Of a DNA stretch of 64,000 nt, positions 44,060 through 52,503 are shown in pieces. The stretch lies in contig JBHELB010000011.1 of assembly GCA_041859045.1 (NCBI GenBank), forward strand, positions 18,711-82,710, given 5' to 3'. The translations under genes and the position numbers were made by a program. The notes under the pieces are model-generated. The model ran no database searches. It was not told where the DNA came from and saw nothing but the letters and a program-made list of their open reading frames with translations. Origin of the DNA: JBHELB01 sp041859045 (GTDB lineage: Bacteria; Hydrogenedentota; Hydrogenedentia; Hydrogenedentales; SLHB01). How positions within the stretch are numbered: position 1 is the first letter of the stretch; each line of letters starts with the position of its first letter.

Positions 44060-45205
44060 ATGTATACCCACGTCGAGATAGAAACCGCGCAGACATCCAA
44101 ACGCCCTGGCGCCGTGTGCGGCGACCGCGTGGAGATTGAACGGACGGCCACGCATACGACGGTGGTGTGTTGCGACGGGCTCGGCTCGGGAATCAAGGCG
44201 AATCTCGCGGCCACGTTGTGCACGTCGCGCTTGCTCGAACTGCAACGCCGTGGGCATAGTCTTCGCGAGGCGTTTCAGGCGTTGGTGCAAACCATGAACG
44301 CCGCGCGCGAAGCGGATTTGCCGTTCGCGGCGTTCGCCGTGGCGCAGATCGGAAATAGTGGACAAGCCACCGTGCTCACGTACGAGATGCCGCCGCCGCT
44401 GGTGGTCTACCGCCGCACCGCGGCGCTGCTCAAACAGCATGTAACCGTGCTCGATCGCGCGATCATCGGCGAATCGACGTGCTTTATTGAACCCGACGAG
44501 GGCATCCTGCTGATGAGTGACGGGATCACCCAGGCCGGACTGGGCGCGGGCCTGCCGGAAGGCTGGGGCTCCGAAGCGGTATGCGAGTTCGTGTGCGGGC
44601 GAATCGGCGATGGCCTGCCGCTGCGCAACATTCCGCGGGCGGTCCACGATCAGGCGCGCGCCTACTGGAACCGCCATGCGGGCGATGACTGCACGGCGGC
44701 ACTTGCACTCTGCCGCCGGGGCAAGGTGGTCAACGTGATGACCGGCGCCCCGCTCTCCCCGCAACGCGACGCCGTGATCACCAAGTGGTTTCTCGCGATG
44801 GAAGGGACAAAAGTGGTCTGCGGCGCAACCACTGCGAAGATCGTGGCGCGCCAACTTGGCCAACGCCTCTCCGTGGCCCAGGACGCGACGAGCCTCATCG
44901 CCCCGCCGCACTACCACCTCGACGGGATTGACCTGGTCACCGAAGGCGCGGTTACCTTGAACCAGGTATTCAACCTTTTTGACGAAGACCTCCGCCGTGC
45001 TGAGAAAAACAGCGGCGTCACCCGACTCTGCACACTCTTGCAAGAGGCCGATCGCGTGAATCTTATCGTCGGCCACGCCCCCAACGCCGGCGGCGACGAC
45101 ATCAGCTTCCGGCAGCAACACGTCCTGCCGCGCCCGACCATCGTGCCCCTCCTCAAGAAGAAGCTCGAGGAAGCAGGCAAACTCGTTGTTATTGAGGACG
45201 TATAG
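44060..45205 (+). CDS. SpoIIE/PP2C-type phosphatase paired with HydS
   Basis: 381 residues. The first 220 resemble SpoIIE-type PP2C phosphatases: TTVVCCDGLGSGIKANLA near residue 38, LLMSDGITQAG near 153 and DDCTAALALCRRG near 213 give the metal-binding acidic residues. The last 150 (KWFLAMEGTKVVCGATTAKIV onward) form a domain I do not recognise. It starts after GAGGCGGCG, seven bases from hydS, and is the last gene of the operon. Similar phosphatases accompany group C hydrogenases in fermentative bacteria, so it probably converts the HydS signal into dephosphorylation of a target, perhaps a STAS protein. The target is unknown. Confidence 0.85.
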   Translation: MYTHVEIETAQTSKRPGAVCGDRVEIERTATHTTVVCCDGLGSGIKANLAATLCTSRLLELQRRGHSLREAFQALVQTMNAAREADLPFAAFAVAQIGNSGQATVLTYEMPPPLVVYRRTAALLKQHVTVLDRAIIGESTCFIEPDEGILLMSDGITQAGLGAGLPEGWGSEAVCEFVCGRIGDGLPLRNIPRAVHDQARAYWNRHAGDDCTAALALCRRGKVVNVMTGAPLSPQRDAVITKWFLAMEGTKVVCGATTAKIVARQLGQRLSVAQDATSLIAPPHYHLDGIDLVTEGAVTLNQVFNLFDEDLRRAEKNSGVTRLCTLLQEADRVNLIVGHAPNAGGDDISFRQQHVLPRPTIVPLLKKKLEEAGKLVVIEDV

Positions 45206-46970
45206 CCTTCTCTGAGCGCACGTGGTGCGCGATGTTTTCGTTTTTCGCCGTGTCGCCTATACCCAGCAAGCCCGTGACAATCGCCCGCTGTCGTCTATTG
45301 GCCGCAATGAGCAGCAAAAACGGCAATGGCCCGAGAGTATAGCTACCAACGACACCGCCCCCGAAAATGACAAGGGAGAACAGCGCCAGATCAGGCGATA
45401 GGGAAAACAGCAGCACGGAGAAACCTCCGAAAACAACTGCACAAAGGCCTATGAATCGTATGCTCATGGCCCAGAAAAAATGGCGGAAAGTGGCCTTGCT
45501 GTCGAGAACTGAGGCTGAAATAACAAGAACACACAGAAGAGTCGAAAAAAGGACAAGGGGGATGAACAGGTAACCGAGAAGATCAAACGCGAGCCGCAAT
45601 ATGTTTTCCGAGGAGATATCGCTTGCTGCAAGCGTCAGTGCGGAAACGAGAGAAGACGGCACCAAGAATATGAAGGCGCTAGGCTTGCGACCGCGGGCCC
45701 AGAGCCCGCTCGACAACGCCAAGGTTAGCGCCAGCCCCAGAGACGCGCCAAGCTGCGTTACGAGGAGAATCGCCAGGCCAATAGTCAACGGAGCGCCGTC
45801 AGGGTACTGGGCGAAGAAGACAGCCGTCTGAAACATGGCCGCGGGCAACAACGCCAACGTCCCGCTCCACACGCGAGACCATCCAATTGCCACCAGAACA
45901 ACTACCCAAGGCAGTAGCCACGCGGTCCGCCCTAAAATACCTGGGGTACGCAGTACGGGATCGCCCACGATTAGCCCCTGCGCACCTACGATCACGCCCT
46001 CAAACCGCAGGTCAGACCATGCATAGCCCCAGGGGATTCGCCATGTCACAGAAGTCGGCGTATCAGACCAGCGACCAAGACTGCCCTCGCCGATCTGGGT
46101 CGCTCCCGCAAATACTCTGAACCGCGGCAGAGTGGTACTGGGTTCTGCGCCTTTGACTGTCCTCTCAGGCTGCAGCTCCCGAGCCAAGATGGCACCCGTT
46201 GGAGAAGACCATATCTCGGCAATACGCCCGCCTGGAAGATAGGAGACACGGATTGCGGGTCTCACGAGATGATTCAAATTGAGCGTCGCGGAGGCATCGG
46301 AGGAAAGCTCGAGGGTATGGTCTGGGAGCCACGCATACAAACCCGCGTCCAATCGCACAACATCCACAGGATATTTTCCTGCAGGAATGCGCACGGACTC
46401 TCCAGGGCGTTCGATAAGAATCTGGGGATAGCGCCCAGGAGGTCTGACTTCATCTAGATCGGGAATTCTACCAAGAACAACGCGCCGTATCCCCGGGCCA
46501 ACAATGCGCAACTCGAGCCCTTGTTCAGGGAGCGGCGTCAACGTGGCAAAGACCTGACCTTCTGGCTCATGGGAGCAGCGCAAAGAGAAGGCTTTGCCGT
46601 TGACCACAACAATCTCCGGCACCCCTTCATCCACCGGCTCCCGGTCAAGTTCCACCTCCACTGGCGAGAAGACGAACATGGCGTCGCGCTCAATCTCCCG
46701 CTTGAGATTCATTCCCACGCCGACACGATAGCGAATGCCCTCAATCGTGCATTCACCGACCCACCCGTCGCGGCGCATCTTTCCATGTTCGTAGCGCCCA
46801 AGCGCGCCAGGCTCTAAACCTCGTTCCGCAGGGAATAACCCAGGAATGTGCCGAAGTGGAAACGTTTGGATTTCTGAGGTTGAGGCTACACTCTGGGCGC
46901 TGGCGGCAGCCGCTAACCCGACCGCCAAAGGCGCGCCCATAAGCAAAAGCGTCCTCAGACATCTTCGCAT
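45189..46970 (-). CDS. Large envelope protein: signal peptide, beta-rich domain, then multiple TM helices
   Basis: 593 residues, family not recognised. A signal peptide (LLLMGAPLAVGLAAAASA) is followed by about 330 mostly beta residues with repeated short strands. After that come eight or nine hydrophobic helices (from TAWLLPWVVVLVAIGW to GPLPFLLLIAA) and a charged C-terminus. The layout of an extracytoplasmic domain plus a helical bundle could be a transport or sensing protein, but no signature motif is visible. The start follows GGAGGAG. Its end overlaps the end of the HydS-linked phosphatase gene by 17 bases, tail to tail. Confidence 0.6.
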   Translation of the reverse strand: MRRCLRTLLLMGAPLAVGLAAAASAQSVASTSEIQTFPLRHIPGLFPAERGLEPGALGRYEHGKMRRDGWVGECTIEGIRYRVGVGMNLKREIERDAMFVFSPVEVELDREPVDEGVPEIVVVNGKAFSLRCSHEPEGQVFATLTPLPEQGLELRIVGPGIRRVVLGRIPDLDEVRPPGRYPQILIERPGESVRIPAGKYPVDVVRLDAGLYAWLPDHTLELSSDASATLNLNHLVRPAIRVSYLPGGRIAEIWSSPTGAILARELQPERTVKGAEPSTTLPRFRVFAGATQIGEGSLGRWSDTPTSVTWRIPWGYAWSDLRFEGVIVGAQGLIVGDPVLRTPGILGRTAWLLPWVVVLVAIGWSRVWSGTLALLPAAMFQTAVFFAQYPDGAPLTIGLAILLVTQLGASLGLALTLALSSGLWARGRKPSAFIFLVPSSLVSALTLAASDISSENILRLAFDLLGYLFIPLVLFSTLLCVLVISASVLDSKATFRHFFWAMSIRFIGLCAVVFGGFSVLLFSLSPDLALFSLVIFGGGVVGSYTLGPLPFLLLIAANRRQRAIVTGLLGIGDTAKNENIAHHVRSEKAIRPQ

Positions 46971-47156
46971 AGGCTCCTCCGTCCCCTGTAAGTCACTTTA
47001 GCAGCCGGCCACTGTGCAGTCCACCCCTTTGAGAAGTTCAACGCCCGACGGACCGCTCTTTCACGTCAGAGGTTTGCATCCCCTGGTCACCCTGAGTATG
47101 CTTTGCCCTAATATGGCTTGGACGGGGCACAGGGCCCCTGTTAAGAGGAATTCATT

Positions 47157-48125
47157 ATGCAGAGCAAGACGATGGGGTGGGTGGCGTTATGTCTGTTGGC
47201 GATTCTGGGGGCCGGGTGTTCGCCTCAGCCGGAATCGACCGCGCCGGAAACCCAGGGCGCAATGCCGGCGCCTTCCGCGGAGACCACCGCTCAATTGCAG
47301 CCCGCGACCGCGGAGGCTCAGGATTCCGCTGGGTCTCACCAAGCGATGCCCAAGATTGACCCGGCGATATTGCTGAAATCCTGGAATGAGTTTATCGCGA
47401 TGCCGCGTGAAAATATGTCGAATCCGAGGGGGCAGTCCATTATTGCGCAACTGGTTATGACGAATGGGCAGGAGGGAATCCGCCCGATCGTGGAATCGAT
47501 TGCCGACCCTGCGCAACCGGCGGATGCTAAGGTGCTTACCACGTTGTCCTTGGCGCCGTATATCGATCAGACGTACACCACCTACTTGACGCCCTTGACG
47601 AATCCAGGCGGCGACGCCACCACGCGGTCGTGCGCGCTGCATCTGTTGGCGGTTGCGGCCGATGTGCAGAATGAGCCGCTGTTCCGTTCGCTGTTGAAGG
47701 ATCCGGAGAACCGGGTGCGTATGGCGGCGAAACTGGGGTTGCTCCGCCTGAACGCGCCGGATGCCCATGCGATGATGCTCGAGGATTACCGCAAAGAGGA
47801 GGCCACGCGCGAGGAGAGAGAGAATATCCTGCACTTCCTGCTGCCGGTAGCCTCGGCGCAAGACGTGCCTATGTTTAACCTTGCGCTGCGTGATGAGGAA
47901 TTGTCGCCCAAGATACGGGAAGGCGTTCTGACGGCGCTGGCGCAGCATGGAGACGGCTCCTCGTTGGAACCGCTCGAGGCGGTGGCGGCGTCGAGCGCGG
48001 GCGAGGAAGTGAAGACGCTGGCGAATTCCGCTCTCACGGCCATCAAGGAGCGTTTGCAGGCGCAGGACGCGGCGGGCGGCCCTCAGGAAGACGCGGCGGC
48101 GGGATCAACGGGTACGGCGCAATAG
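47157..48125 (+). CDS. Lipoprotein with HEAT-like repeats
   Basis: 322 residues. The signal peptide ends with the lipobox LLAILGAGC. A Pro/Ala/Thr/Gln-rich linker follows, then a solenoid of helical pairs that look like HEAT repeats. Examples are SIIAQLVMTNGQEGIRPIVE, RSCALHLLAVAADVQNEPLF and VRMAAKLGLLRLNAPDAHA. Such proteins usually serve as protein-binding scaffolds at the envelope. The C-terminus is a Gly/Ala/Gln-rich tail. The start follows AAGAGG. Confidence 0.7.
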   Translation: MQSKTMGWVALCLLAILGAGCSPQPESTAPETQGAMPAPSAETTAQLQPATAEAQDSAGSHQAMPKIDPAILLKSWNEFIAMPRENMSNPRGQSIIAQLVMTNGQEGIRPIVESIADPAQPADAKVLTTLSLAPYIDQTYTTYLTPLTNPGGDATTRSCALHLLAVAADVQNEPLFRSLLKDPENRVRMAAKLGLLRLNAPDAHAMMLEDYRKEEATREERENILHFLLPVASAQDVPMFNLALRDEELSPKIREGVLTALAQHGDGSSLEPLEAVAASSAGEEVKTLANSALTAIKERLQAQDAAGGPQEDAAAGSTGTAQ

Positions 48126-48211
48126 TTCGCGGTCATGGATTTGCCGCATCGCGGCGTGCGTGATAAGATTTCAGCTAGAGAATCGCTAGTGCGATACGGG
48201 AAGAATGACAG

Positions 48212-48556
48212 GTGAATTTTTTCGGTAAACATAGACCTCATCCTCTGCCTTCGGGTTCGAGCCACGACACTACGTCGGCCGATCCGGATAAAGAGGAGTG
48301 GTTCCGCATCGATTACGATATGATGATCCGCGGCAGCAACGTGCTGCGCCACGGCAAGACGATCAAGCAGATCGGCGTCACGGTGAACGGTTCAACACGT
48401 CTCGTCACGAGCGGGGAGTTGGTGGACCGGCAGACGTACAACGCGCTGTTGGCGATGAATGCCATTCGCCCGGAAGGCCGCATTCCCCATGCGCCGAAGG
48501 AAGCGCCCCCTCCATCGAGGGTGCTGCCCGTCCTCGACGAGGACCAAGAGGCCTAG
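48212..48556 (+). CDS. Small hypothetical protein upstream of a glycosyltransferase
   Basis: 114 residues from a GTG start with a weak ribosome site. The central part (DKEEWFRIDYDMMIRGSNVLRHGKTIKQIGVTVNGSTRLVTSGE...) looks like a small alpha/beta domain, and both ends are Pro/His/Ser-rich and probably disordered. It ends 3 bases before the GT2 gene, so it is likely co-transcribed with it. The start codon is uncertain. Confidence 0.5.
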   Translation: MNFFGKHRPHPLPSGSSHDTTSADPDKEEWFRIDYDMMIRGSNVLRHGKTIKQIGVTVNGSTRLVTSGELVDRQTYNALLAMNAIRPEGRIPHAPKEAPPPSRVLPVLDEDQEA

Positions 48557-48559
48557 CCG

Positions 48560-49993
48560 GTGGCGCGCAGTATCGCGGCCGCACTCATCGTCAAGAACGA
48601 GGGCGAATTCCTCGCGGAATGCCTGAGCGGCTTGCGCGGCTTGGCGGATGAAATCGTCGTCGTCGACACCGGCTCCACGGACGACACCGTCGAGGTCGCC
48701 CGGCGTTTTGGCGCGCGGGTAACGTATTTTCTGTGGTGCGATGACTTCGCCGCCGCCCGTAATGAAGCCATTTGGCTGTGCACAAGCGACTGGATTTTCG
48801 TCATCGACGCGGACGAGCGCCTCAATCCATCCGATCTGCCGCATCTCCGCGAATTGGCCCAAGGCCCGGAAGACCTCTGCTACCGGTTCACCACGCGTAA
48901 TTACACGAACAACCGCGCGGTGAGCGAGTTCGCGGCGGTTCAACCCGACGATCCGCTAAACCGCGGGTTCGAGGGGTGGTATCCCAGCGCGAAGATTCGT
49001 CTTTTCCCCAATCACAAAGGCATTCGGTTCGAGGGAAAAGTGCACGAACTGGTCAACGCCTCGGTGGAAGAGGCCGGCCTGCGCATCGCCGATAGCCCCA
49101 TTCCCATTCACCACTACCCGCTGGCGCGCGACGCCGAACGCATCCGCCAGAAACAGGCGCAATACATCCGCCTGGGCCTCGAAAAAATGCAGAGCAACCC
49201 CGAGGACGCCAGGGCGGCCGCGGAACTCGGCGCGCAGTATGCCGAAGTCGGCAACTACGCCCAGGCCGCCGCCGCGTTTCGCGAAGCGCTCAAGCGGGAT
49301 CCGTCAAATCCCGTGGTGCTCAAGGACCTTGGCTGTTCGCTCCATATGCTTGGGCGCAGCGAGGAAGCCCAAAACGCGCTCAAACTGGCCATCGAGCTTG
49401 ATCCCAATCTAGCCGACGCCTGGCGCGGGCTCGGGGTCATCGCCATCGGCTTCACGCAATGGCAGAGCGCGGTCGATAGCATGACGCAGGCCGTCAAACT
49501 CGACCCCGCCCACGCCGACGGCCACCGGTATTTCAGCATTGCCCTCGAGGGCGTGGGACGCGTCGACGAAGCCGCCAAGCATTCCCGCATTGCCTTCCAG
49601 GCCATGGCTGACAGCGTGGAGGCAATGCAACTCTACATTCATCAAATGCTGCGCCTCGAACGCCGACGGGAAGCCCGTGATTTCTTGCGCGCACTGATTA
49701 AGGAAGGCCACGACTCGGCCATGCTTCACAACGCCGTGGGCGAGCTTTACTACTACGACAATCTGATCGAAGAGGCGAAATCGCACTTCCGCCGCGCTGG
49801 GCGTAAGGGCCTCGCCTCGGCGTATAACAACCTTGGCGTCGTTCTTTTCCGCGAGCAACGCTACGCCGAAGCGCGCGAGGCCTTCGACGCGTGCCTCGTC
49901 ATTGACCCGACCCACCGTGGCGCCCACAACGGGCTGCGCGCCATCACCCGCTACCTCGGCGACGACACTCCGCCGCCTATCGACATCGAATAG
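48560..49993 (+). CDS. Family 2 glycosyltransferase fused to TPR repeats
   Basis: 477 residues. The N-terminal GT-A domain (about 1-215) shows ALIVKNEGEFLAECLSGL, IVVVDTGSTDDTVEVARRFG and the DxD-like FVIDADERLNP. From about 225 onward there are several tetratricopeptide repeats (AAFREALKRDPSNPVVLKDL, NALKLAIELDPNLADAWRGL, SAVDSMTQAVKLDPAHADGH). Such fusions are often protein or lipid glycosyltransferases that bind substrates through the TPR part. GTG start. It ends directly against the stop codon of the convergent acr3 gene, with no base between them. Confidence 0.9.
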   Translation: MARSIAAALIVKNEGEFLAECLSGLRGLADEIVVVDTGSTDDTVEVARRFGARVTYFLWCDDFAAARNEAIWLCTSDWIFVIDADERLNPSDLPHLRELAQGPEDLCYRFTTRNYTNNRAVSEFAAVQPDDPLNRGFEGWYPSAKIRLFPNHKGIRFEGKVHELVNASVEEAGLRIADSPIPIHHYPLARDAERIRQKQAQYIRLGLEKMQSNPEDARAAAELGAQYAEVGNYAQAAAAFREALKRDPSNPVVLKDLGCSLHMLGRSEEAQNALKLAIELDPNLADAWRGLGVIAIGFTQWQSAVDSMTQAVKLDPAHADGHRYFSIALEGVGRVDEAAKHSRIAFQAMADSVEAMQLYIHQMLRLERRREARDFLRALIKEGHDSAMLHNAVGELYYYDNLIEEAKSHFRRAGRKGLASAYNNLGVVLFREQRYAEAREAFDACLVIDPTHRGAHNGLRAITRYLGDDTPPPIDIE

Positions 49994-51052
49994 TCAGACG
50001 CCTCGGGAATCCCTGTAGAACCGCCGCTTGAAGTACAGCGCGGCGTGAACGAGGCCGATCAGCACCGGCACCTCGACCAAGGGACCAATAACGGCGGCAA
50101 AGGCGGCCCCTGAATTGATGCCGAATACCGCGATACTTACCGCGATGGCCAGCTCAAAGTTGTTGCTGGCCGCGGTGCAAGACAGCGTGGCGCTCTGGGG
50201 ATAGTTGGCTCCCGCTTTCTTGCTCATGAAGAAACTGAGCAGAAACATGATGATGAAATAGATGAGCAAGGGAAGCGCAATGCGGAGCACGTCGAGCGGA
50301 ATCTGGACGATTAGGTTTCCTTTGAGACTGAACATGACCACGATGGTGAAAAGCAGAGAAATCAGCGTAATTGGGCTGATTCTTGGGATAAAGACGCGCC
50401 GGTACCATTCCTTGCCTTTGAGGTTCAGCAACACGAACCGCGTCAGTATGCCCGCGATAAAAGGAATGCCGAGGTAAATGAACACGCTCTTGGCGATTTG
50501 CCCGATCGTGACGGGCACGACAGTCCCTTGCAGGCCAAACACGGGCGGAAGCACCGTGACAAACGCCCACGCGTAAATGCTGAAGAAGAGCACCTGAAAC
50601 ACGCTATTGAACGCGACCAGCCCCGCGCAGTACTCGGTGTCGCCCTCGGCGAGTTCGTTCCACACGATGACCATCGCAATGCAGCGCGCGAGGCCGATCA
50701 GAATAAGACCCACCATGTATTCCGGCTTGTCGTGCAGAAACACAATGGCGAGCACGAACATGAGGATCGGGCCGATGACCCAGTTTTGGACGAGACTCAG
50801 TCCCAGTATGCGGTAGTTGCGGAACACATCGCCGAACTCCTCGTACCTGACCTTCGCCAATGGCGGATACATCATCAGGATCAAGCCTATCGCAATCGGA
50901 ATGTTCGTCGTTCCCACCTGAAAACGATTAATGAACGACTCGACTCCGGGCACAAAATACCCCACGCAAACGCCGACCGCCATCCCGAGAAAGATCCAAA
51001 GCGTCAGAAAACGATCCAAGAACGAAAGTCTTTTTGCCGCACCGCACTCCAC
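49994..51052 (-). CDS. acr3: Arsenite efflux permease, ACR3 family
   Basis: 352 residues with ten membrane helices. Family signature GLARCIAMVIVWNE includes Cys124, equivalent to the essential TM4 Cys of ACR3 proteins, and a conserved Glu lies in GPLVEVPVLIGLVH. It exports arsenite using the proton gradient. GTG start after AGAAGGAG. It lies 36 bases downstream of arsC in the arsR-arsC-acr3 operon. Confidence 0.94.
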   Translation of the reverse strand: MECGAAKRLSFLDRFLTLWIFLGMAVGVCVGYFVPGVESFINRFQVGTTNIPIAIGLILMMYPPLAKVRYEEFGDVFRNYRILGLSLVQNWVIGPILMFVLAIVFLHDKPEYMVGLILIGLARCIAMVIVWNELAEGDTEYCAGLVAFNSVFQVLFFSIYAWAFVTVLPPVFGLQGTVVPVTIGQIAKSVFIYLGIPFIAGILTRFVLLNLKGKEWYRRVFIPRISPITLISLLFTIVVMFSLKGNLIVQIPLDVLRIALPLLIYFIIMFLLSFFMSKKAGANYPQSATLSCTAASNNFELAIAVSIAVFGINSGAAFAAVIGPLVEVPVLIGLVHAALYFKRRFYRDSRGV

Positions 51053-51088
51053 AGGCGATCTCCTTCTGTTAAATGCCCAGCGATGGCG

Positions 51089-51526
51089 CTATTCGGCTGG
51101 GAACGATTCCGGAAGTCCTTCGACAAATCGGCGAATCTCATCGCGCACGCGCCGATAGACGTTGAGCGCGGCGTCTTCGCTGGGCGCACCCATGGCCAGC
51201 GTGGGCGGGTCGTCAAAACCCACATGCACTACCCGGGTCTTGCCGGGAAATAGCGGACACTGCTCATTTGCGTGCCCGCAGACCGTAATGACGTAGTCAA
51301 ACGGAATACCGCTAAGTTCATTGACGAGCTTCGAGCGATGCCCCGAGATGTCAACTCCCGCCTCCGCCATCACGCGCACGGCAAGCGGGTTCAATCCGTG
51401 CGCCTCGATCCCCGCGGAATGTGCTTCGAGTACATCGCCCTTGAGCGCGCGCGCCCAACCTTCCGCCATCTGACTGCGACAGGAGTTCCCGGTACACAGA
51501 AATAAGATGTTCCATTTTCGTGTCAT
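51089..51526 (-). CDS. arsC: Thioredoxin-coupled arsenate reductase (LMW phosphatase fold)
   Basis: 145 residues. The P-loop CTGNSCRS gives Cys11 and Arg17. The second pair is Cys83 and Cys90 in VCGHANEQCP, the spacing of the pI258-type enzyme (10, 82, 89). It reduces arsenate to arsenite, with the disulphide passed through these three cysteines to thioredoxin. The ATG overlaps the arsR stop (ATGA); a longer open frame would start inside arsR. Confidence 0.95.
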   Translation of the reverse strand: MTRKWNILFLCTGNSCRSQMAEGWARALKGDVLEAHSAGIEAHGLNPLAVRVMAEAGVDISGHRSKLVNELSGIPFDYVITVCGHANEQCPLFPGKTRVVHVGFDDPPTLAMGAPSEDAALNVYRRVRDEIRRFVEGLPESFPAE

Positions 51527-51888
51527 CGGCAGCACTGCTTTCGACACAGTTCCTCGGTGTCCATCCGCAAGATCGCCTTGAGTCGCTTGCGATCCTCTTT
51601 CACCTTTGCCTCATCGGCGAGGCATTCCCTCACCCATTCCAGCGCCAACCGCGCTGCGGGCGGCGCATCGTCCGCGGCGAGGCGGTAATACACCCAGCGG
51701 CCGTCTTTGCGGCACTCGATCAATCCCGCTTGCCGGAGAATCGACAGATGTTTCGAGACCGTGGACGGCGCGAGCGCGGCCAGTTCGATCAACTGACACA
51801 CACACAACTCGCCGTGCTCCAGCGCCATCAGCAACCGCACCCGGCTCTCGTCCGCCAAGGCCTTCACCGCGCCCATGAATTCTCGCAT
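51523..51888 (-). CDS. arsR: ArsR-type arsenical repressor
   Basis: 121 residues with a winged helix and the metal motif ELCVCQL near residue 28, the classic arsenite-binding site of ArsR. The recognition helix reads APSTVSKHLSILRQAGL. The C-terminus ends in CRKQCCR, an extra cysteine cluster that could also bind arsenite. Start after AGGAGATAACG. Its promoter and a palindromic operator are directly upstream. Confidence 0.95.
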   Translation of the reverse strand: MREFMGAVKALADESRVRLLMALEHGELCVCQLIELAALAPSTVSKHLSILRQAGLIECRKDGRWVYYRLAADDAPPAARLALEWVRECLADEAKVKEDRKRLKAILRMDTEELCRKQCCR

Positions 51889-51898
51889 CGTTATCTCC

Positions 51899-51924
51899 TA
51901 TATTTCGCCATGTAACGATATATT
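51899..51924. promoter_or_regulatory. Probable ArsR operator
   Basis: An imperfect inverted repeat: TATATTTCG (51899-51907) and CGATATATT (51916-51924), separated by eight bases. A/T-rich ATAT...ATAT symmetry of this kind is typical of ArsR sites. It covers the -10 element and start of transcription of the ars operon. Confidence 0.5.
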
Positions 51925-51948
51925 AAGCAGGCCCGCCGGCGTTGTCAA
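51920..51948 (-). promoter_or_regulatory. Promoter of the ars operon
   Basis: Minus strand: TTGACA (51948-51943), exactly 17 bases of spacer, then TAATAT (51925-51920). Transcription starts near 51913, inside the ArsR operator. Confidence 0.75.
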
Positions 51949-51983
51949 ACCAATTTGGTTTCCATCCGAAAATCTTGTATACT
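51947..51983 (+). promoter_or_regulatory. bioY promoter with a palindrome at the -35 region
   Basis: TTGGTT (51955-51960), 17-base spacer, TATACT (51978-51983). A perfect 7-1-7 palindrome AAACCAA-t-TTGGTTT (51947-51961) covers the -35 and touches the divergent ars -35. It does not fit the BirA, BioR or BioQ site patterns I know. Transcription would start at about 51990, which would leave little or no leader. Confidence 0.5.
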
Positions 51984-51990
51984 CCCCGCC

Positions 51991-52503
51991 ATGCGATACG
52001 AAAACACACTCCAAAATGATGCCGTCAAGGTTTCCCCGGCCGGTCACGCGGTGGTGCAGGTATGCGCCCTTGCCGTTGCGTTGTCATTGGGCGCGCTGAT
52101 CAAGCTGCCGCTTCCTTTTACGCCGGTTCCGGTCACGTTGCAGACGTTGCCGATCCTCGTCGCGGTGTTCTTCATGGGGCCGCGCCGCGCGATGGCGGGC
52201 GTGCTGCTCTATTCTGGACTGGGCTTGGCGGGTGTTCCGCTATTTGCGGCCACGCTTGGCTCAACCTTTGGCTATCTGATCGGCTTTGCGGCGGCCCCGT
52301 GGGCGATGACATTGTTCCGCAGCCGCGCGGCCGCGCTTGCGGTGGGCCAAAGCGTCATCTACCTGTTCGGGGCATCGTGGCTGGCGTGGTGGACGGGGCT
52401 GAGTCCCGCTGCGGCGTTGGCGATGGGCGTGCTGCCGTTTGTCGCGGGCGACGCGCTAAAGTGCGCCGGCGCGTACATGATCGTCCGCCGTTTCGCGCGC
52501 TAA
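51991..52503 (+). CDS. bioY: Biotin transporter BioY
   Basis: 170 residues with six hydrophobic segments. The family element PVTLQTLPILVAVFFMGPRR and the glycine-rich loop AGVPLFAATLGSTFGYLIGF are typical of BioY, the S component that binds biotin and works with ECF transporter subunits (or alone). The ATG at 51991 is just 7 bases after the -10 element and has no ribosome site, so the message may be leaderless. An upstream in-frame ATG at 51955 lies inside the promoter. Its stop overlaps the end of the convergent gene by 4 bases. Confidence 0.93.
   Translation: MRYENTLQNDAVKVSPAGHAVVQVCALAVALSLGALIKLPLPFTPVPVTLQTLPILVAVFFMGPRRAMAGVLLYSGLGLAGVPLFAATLGSTFGYLIGFAAAPWAMTLFRSRAAALAVGQSVIYLFGASWLAWWTGLSPAAALAMGVLPFVAGDALKCAGAYMIVRRFAR

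Noticed and set aside
51942..51983. TTGTCA at 51942 as the bioY -35 element
   Set aside because: The distance to TATACT is 30 bases; TTGGTT at 51955 has the normal 17-base spacing.
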